Source: Paenibacillus sp. FSL R7-0273
GTDB lineage: Bacteria > Bacillota > Bacilli > Paenibacillales > Paenibacillaceae
NCBI RefSeq assembly: GCF_000758625.1
Contig: NZ_CP009283.1
Span: 3,421,501 to 3,485,500, forward strand
Reading direction: 5' to 3'
Length of the DNA: 64,000 bases
The first letter of the stretch is position 1; each line of letters begins with the position of its first letter. The position numbers and the translations under genes are program-made. The notes beneath the pieces were generated by a model that made no database searches, was not told the origin of the DNA, and worked only from the letters and a program-made list of their open reading frames with translations. Positions 62,748-64,000 of this stretch are shown piece after piece.

Positions 62748-63233
62748 ATGAACATAAGACCTATTCAACCCTCAGACAACAGTGCGATCGAACAGGTCAT
62801 CAGGGAATGCCTGATTGAATTCGGAGGCAACCGGGAGGGGCTGGCCTGGGCTGACGAGAGCATGCGGGATCTCTACAGCTACTACAACGAGGCGGATAAC
62901 CGGGCATACTGGATCGTAGAAGAAAGCGGTACTGTTCTGGGAGGCTGCGGAATCGCTCCCTTTGCCGGGTCGGAGCAGGTCTGTGAGCTGCAAAAAATGT
63001 ATCTTATCAGCGCAACGAGAGGCACCGGAATCGCGGCTGAGCTATTGCAGACTGCGCTTGCTTTTGCCGGACAGCACTATAAGCAATGTTATCTGGAAAC
63101 CCTGCAGACGATGGGCGCAGCGAACCGCTTTTATAACAAGCACGGCTTCACAGCGCTGAAAGAGCCGTTTGGCGGCTCTGAGCATTTTGCCTGCGATGCC
63201 TGGTATATCAAGGATTTATTCTGCTTCTCTTAG
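62748..63233 (+). CDS. GNAT-family acetyltransferase
   Basis: The protein has 161 residues from ATG 62748, 10 nt after GGAGG. It has the GNAT core with CELQKMYLISATRGTGIAAELL (acetyl-CoA loop) and LETLQTMGAANRFYNKHGF. The beginning (IRPIQPSDNSAIEQVIRECLIEFG) resembles PhnO- or MarR-associated GNATs. Substrate unknown. A TATAAT box at 62700-62705 serves as -10. The gene lies 24 bp upstream of the PEP-synthase-like gene, so they may be co-transcribed. Confidence 0.9.
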   Translation: MNIRPIQPSDNSAIEQVIRECLIEFGGNREGLAWADESMRDLYSYYNEADNRAYWIVEESGTVLGGCGIAPFAGSEQVCELQKMYLISATRGTGIAAELLQTALAFAGQHYKQCYLETLQTMGAANRFYNKHGFTALKEPFGGSEHFACDAWYIKDLFCFS

Positions 63234-63257
63234 AAATCATTATTAGGAGGATAATTG

Positions 63258-64000
63258 ATGATATTATTAAATGCTCAACTTCCTGATCCGCGCGAAGCAG
63301 GAATGAAGGCGTATAATCTTTCATTGTTAATTTCCAATACCTTTAATGTGCCGGCTGCTGTGGTTCTTCCGAAGGATTATTTTGCTTGTGATGAAGCTGA
63401 ATTAAATCGCAGGCTCACTGAGCTGACGCAGCAATTGATGCAGCTGTTGCCGTCTGCTGACGGCTGGGCGGTCCGCTCTTCGGCAGCCGATGAAGATGGA
63501 ATAACCGGAGCACAGGCCGGTAAATACCGGACCAGAAGGATTGCTCATCCTGACGAGCTTCCTGACGCTGCAGTTGAGGTTCATGAAGGTGGCGTTCCGG
63601 TCATCCTCCAACGGTTTATTGAGCCGGATTATGCCGGAATTTTGTTTACCTGCAATCCGCTGACAGGAGAAGAAAACTTACATATTGAGCTTGTCCAAGG
63701 CAGAGGCGAACAGCTTGCAGGCGGCTGCCTGAATCCGTTATATACTTATAGCAATGGAAGCTGGAGCAAGCCAACGGATGTACCGGAAAAGCTGCTTCAT
63801 CAGCTTAAGTCTGATGCTGCCACTGCGGCAGTATTATTCAAGCACCATGTAGACATGGAATTTTGCATCAAAGACGGTGTACTCTATTGGCTTCAGGTCA
63901 GGCCGGTAACTGCAATACCTGACTCCTGTGATGATTCTGCCGGACTGGATGAGGGCTGGTTTTTGCTGGATCAGTGCACGGAGCCGGTAACCCCGCTGGT
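63258..64000 (+). CDS. PEP synthase-like (PPDK N-terminal domain) enzyme, 3' end cut off
   Basis: ATG 63258 follows TAGGAGG with 7-nt spacing, and the frame is open to the edge (about 247 residues seen). An ATP-grasp module of the pyruvate-phosphate-dikinase type is visible: AVRSSAADEDG near residue 74, FIEPDYAGILFTCNPLTGEE near 127-146 and WLQVRPVTAIP near 215. The following TEPVTPL is the usual beginning of the next domain in PEP synthase and rifampin phosphotransferase-like enzymes. The module is shorter than normal because the segment between RSSAADEDG and the GILFT strand is compressed. Substrate unknown. Confidence 0.85.
   Translation, partial: MILLNAQLPDPREAGMKAYNLSLLISNTFNVPAAVVLPKDYFACDEAELNRRLTELTQQLMQLLPSADGWAVRSSAADEDGITGAQAGKYRTRRIAHPDELPDAAVEVHEGGVPVILQRFIEPDYAGILFTCNPLTGEENLHIELVQGRGEQLAGGCLNPLYTYSNGSWSKPTDVPEKLLHQLKSDAATAAVLFKHHVDMEFCIKDGVLYWLQVRPVTAIPDSCDDSAGLDEGWFLLDQCTEPVTPL

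Overview
The window looks like a chromosomal stretch of a Paenibacillus-type Firmicute. The evidence is strong AGGAGG ribosome binding sites, frequent TTG and GTG starts, Bacillus-like gene families (YeeN, YfiT/BstA, YneR, YdcZ, class I LysRS behind a T-box), intrinsic terminators with U-runs after most transcription units, and intergenic repeat elements of a kind I associate with this genus. No rRNA or tRNA gene and no CRISPR array was seen. The first gene (a phosphodiester glycosidase) is cut by the left edge and the last (a PEP-synthase-like enzyme) by the right edge.

Layout. 1-11.3 kb: glycosidase; LysR regulator with a MetE-like zinc methyltransferase; membrane nuclease; T-box leader and class I lysyl-tRNA synthetase; yeeN; Nudix, TauE-type exporter, GNAT and AlaX genes; bstA. 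11.4-16.5 kb: an ABC permease and ATPase followed by an OmpR-type regulator and histidine kinase. 16.6-23.6 kb: small membrane proteins, acetyltransferases, an AT-rich orphan gene, a TetM-like GTPase, and Nudix plus YdcZ-pair genes preceded by the same 14-bp palindrome. 23.7-24.0 kb: a 52-bp tandem repeat. 24-30.4 kb: nitrite assimilation (TrpD2-like protein, ANTAR regulator, a leader RNA with two hexaloop hairpins, nirB, nirD, nitrite transporter, SUMT).

30.5-34 kb: HesB-like protein, SDR and a FGGY kinase with an unusual C-terminal extension. 34-39 kb: cation/proton antiporter and an arsenic island (arsM broken by a frameshift, Cys-rich MarR, ArsR, ArsB, ArsC). 39-45.9 kb: TetR/aldo-keto reductase/cupin, a GNAT, a DUF2441-like protein, a decayed stretch with a dispersed repeat, a P-loop kinase with two ParB-like paralogues, and VanZ. 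46-54 kb: MFS exporter divergent from an SgrR-like regulator; lacZ divergent from an AraC regulator. 54-64 kb: TrxR-like flavoprotein, GNAT, a multi-hairpin element with terminal inverted repeats, a frameshifted tnpB insertion sequence with its probable guide RNA, a DUF6138-like protein, MarR, nitroreductase, GT61 glycosyltransferase, P-loop kinase, GNAT and the truncated PEP-synthase-like gene.

Most notable non-genic structures: (i) an ANTAR antitermination leader whose second hairpin overlaps the terminator stem; (ii) two distant elements, each with four imperfect 23-nt palindromes at exactly 51-62-51 spacing; (iii) a 260-bp multi-stem element bounded by 16-bp inverted repeats; (iv) the five-unit 52-bp tandem array; (v) a shared TTGCA-N3-TGCAA operator in the arsenic island. 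Everything here was read by eye; no alignment, folding or database search was run.
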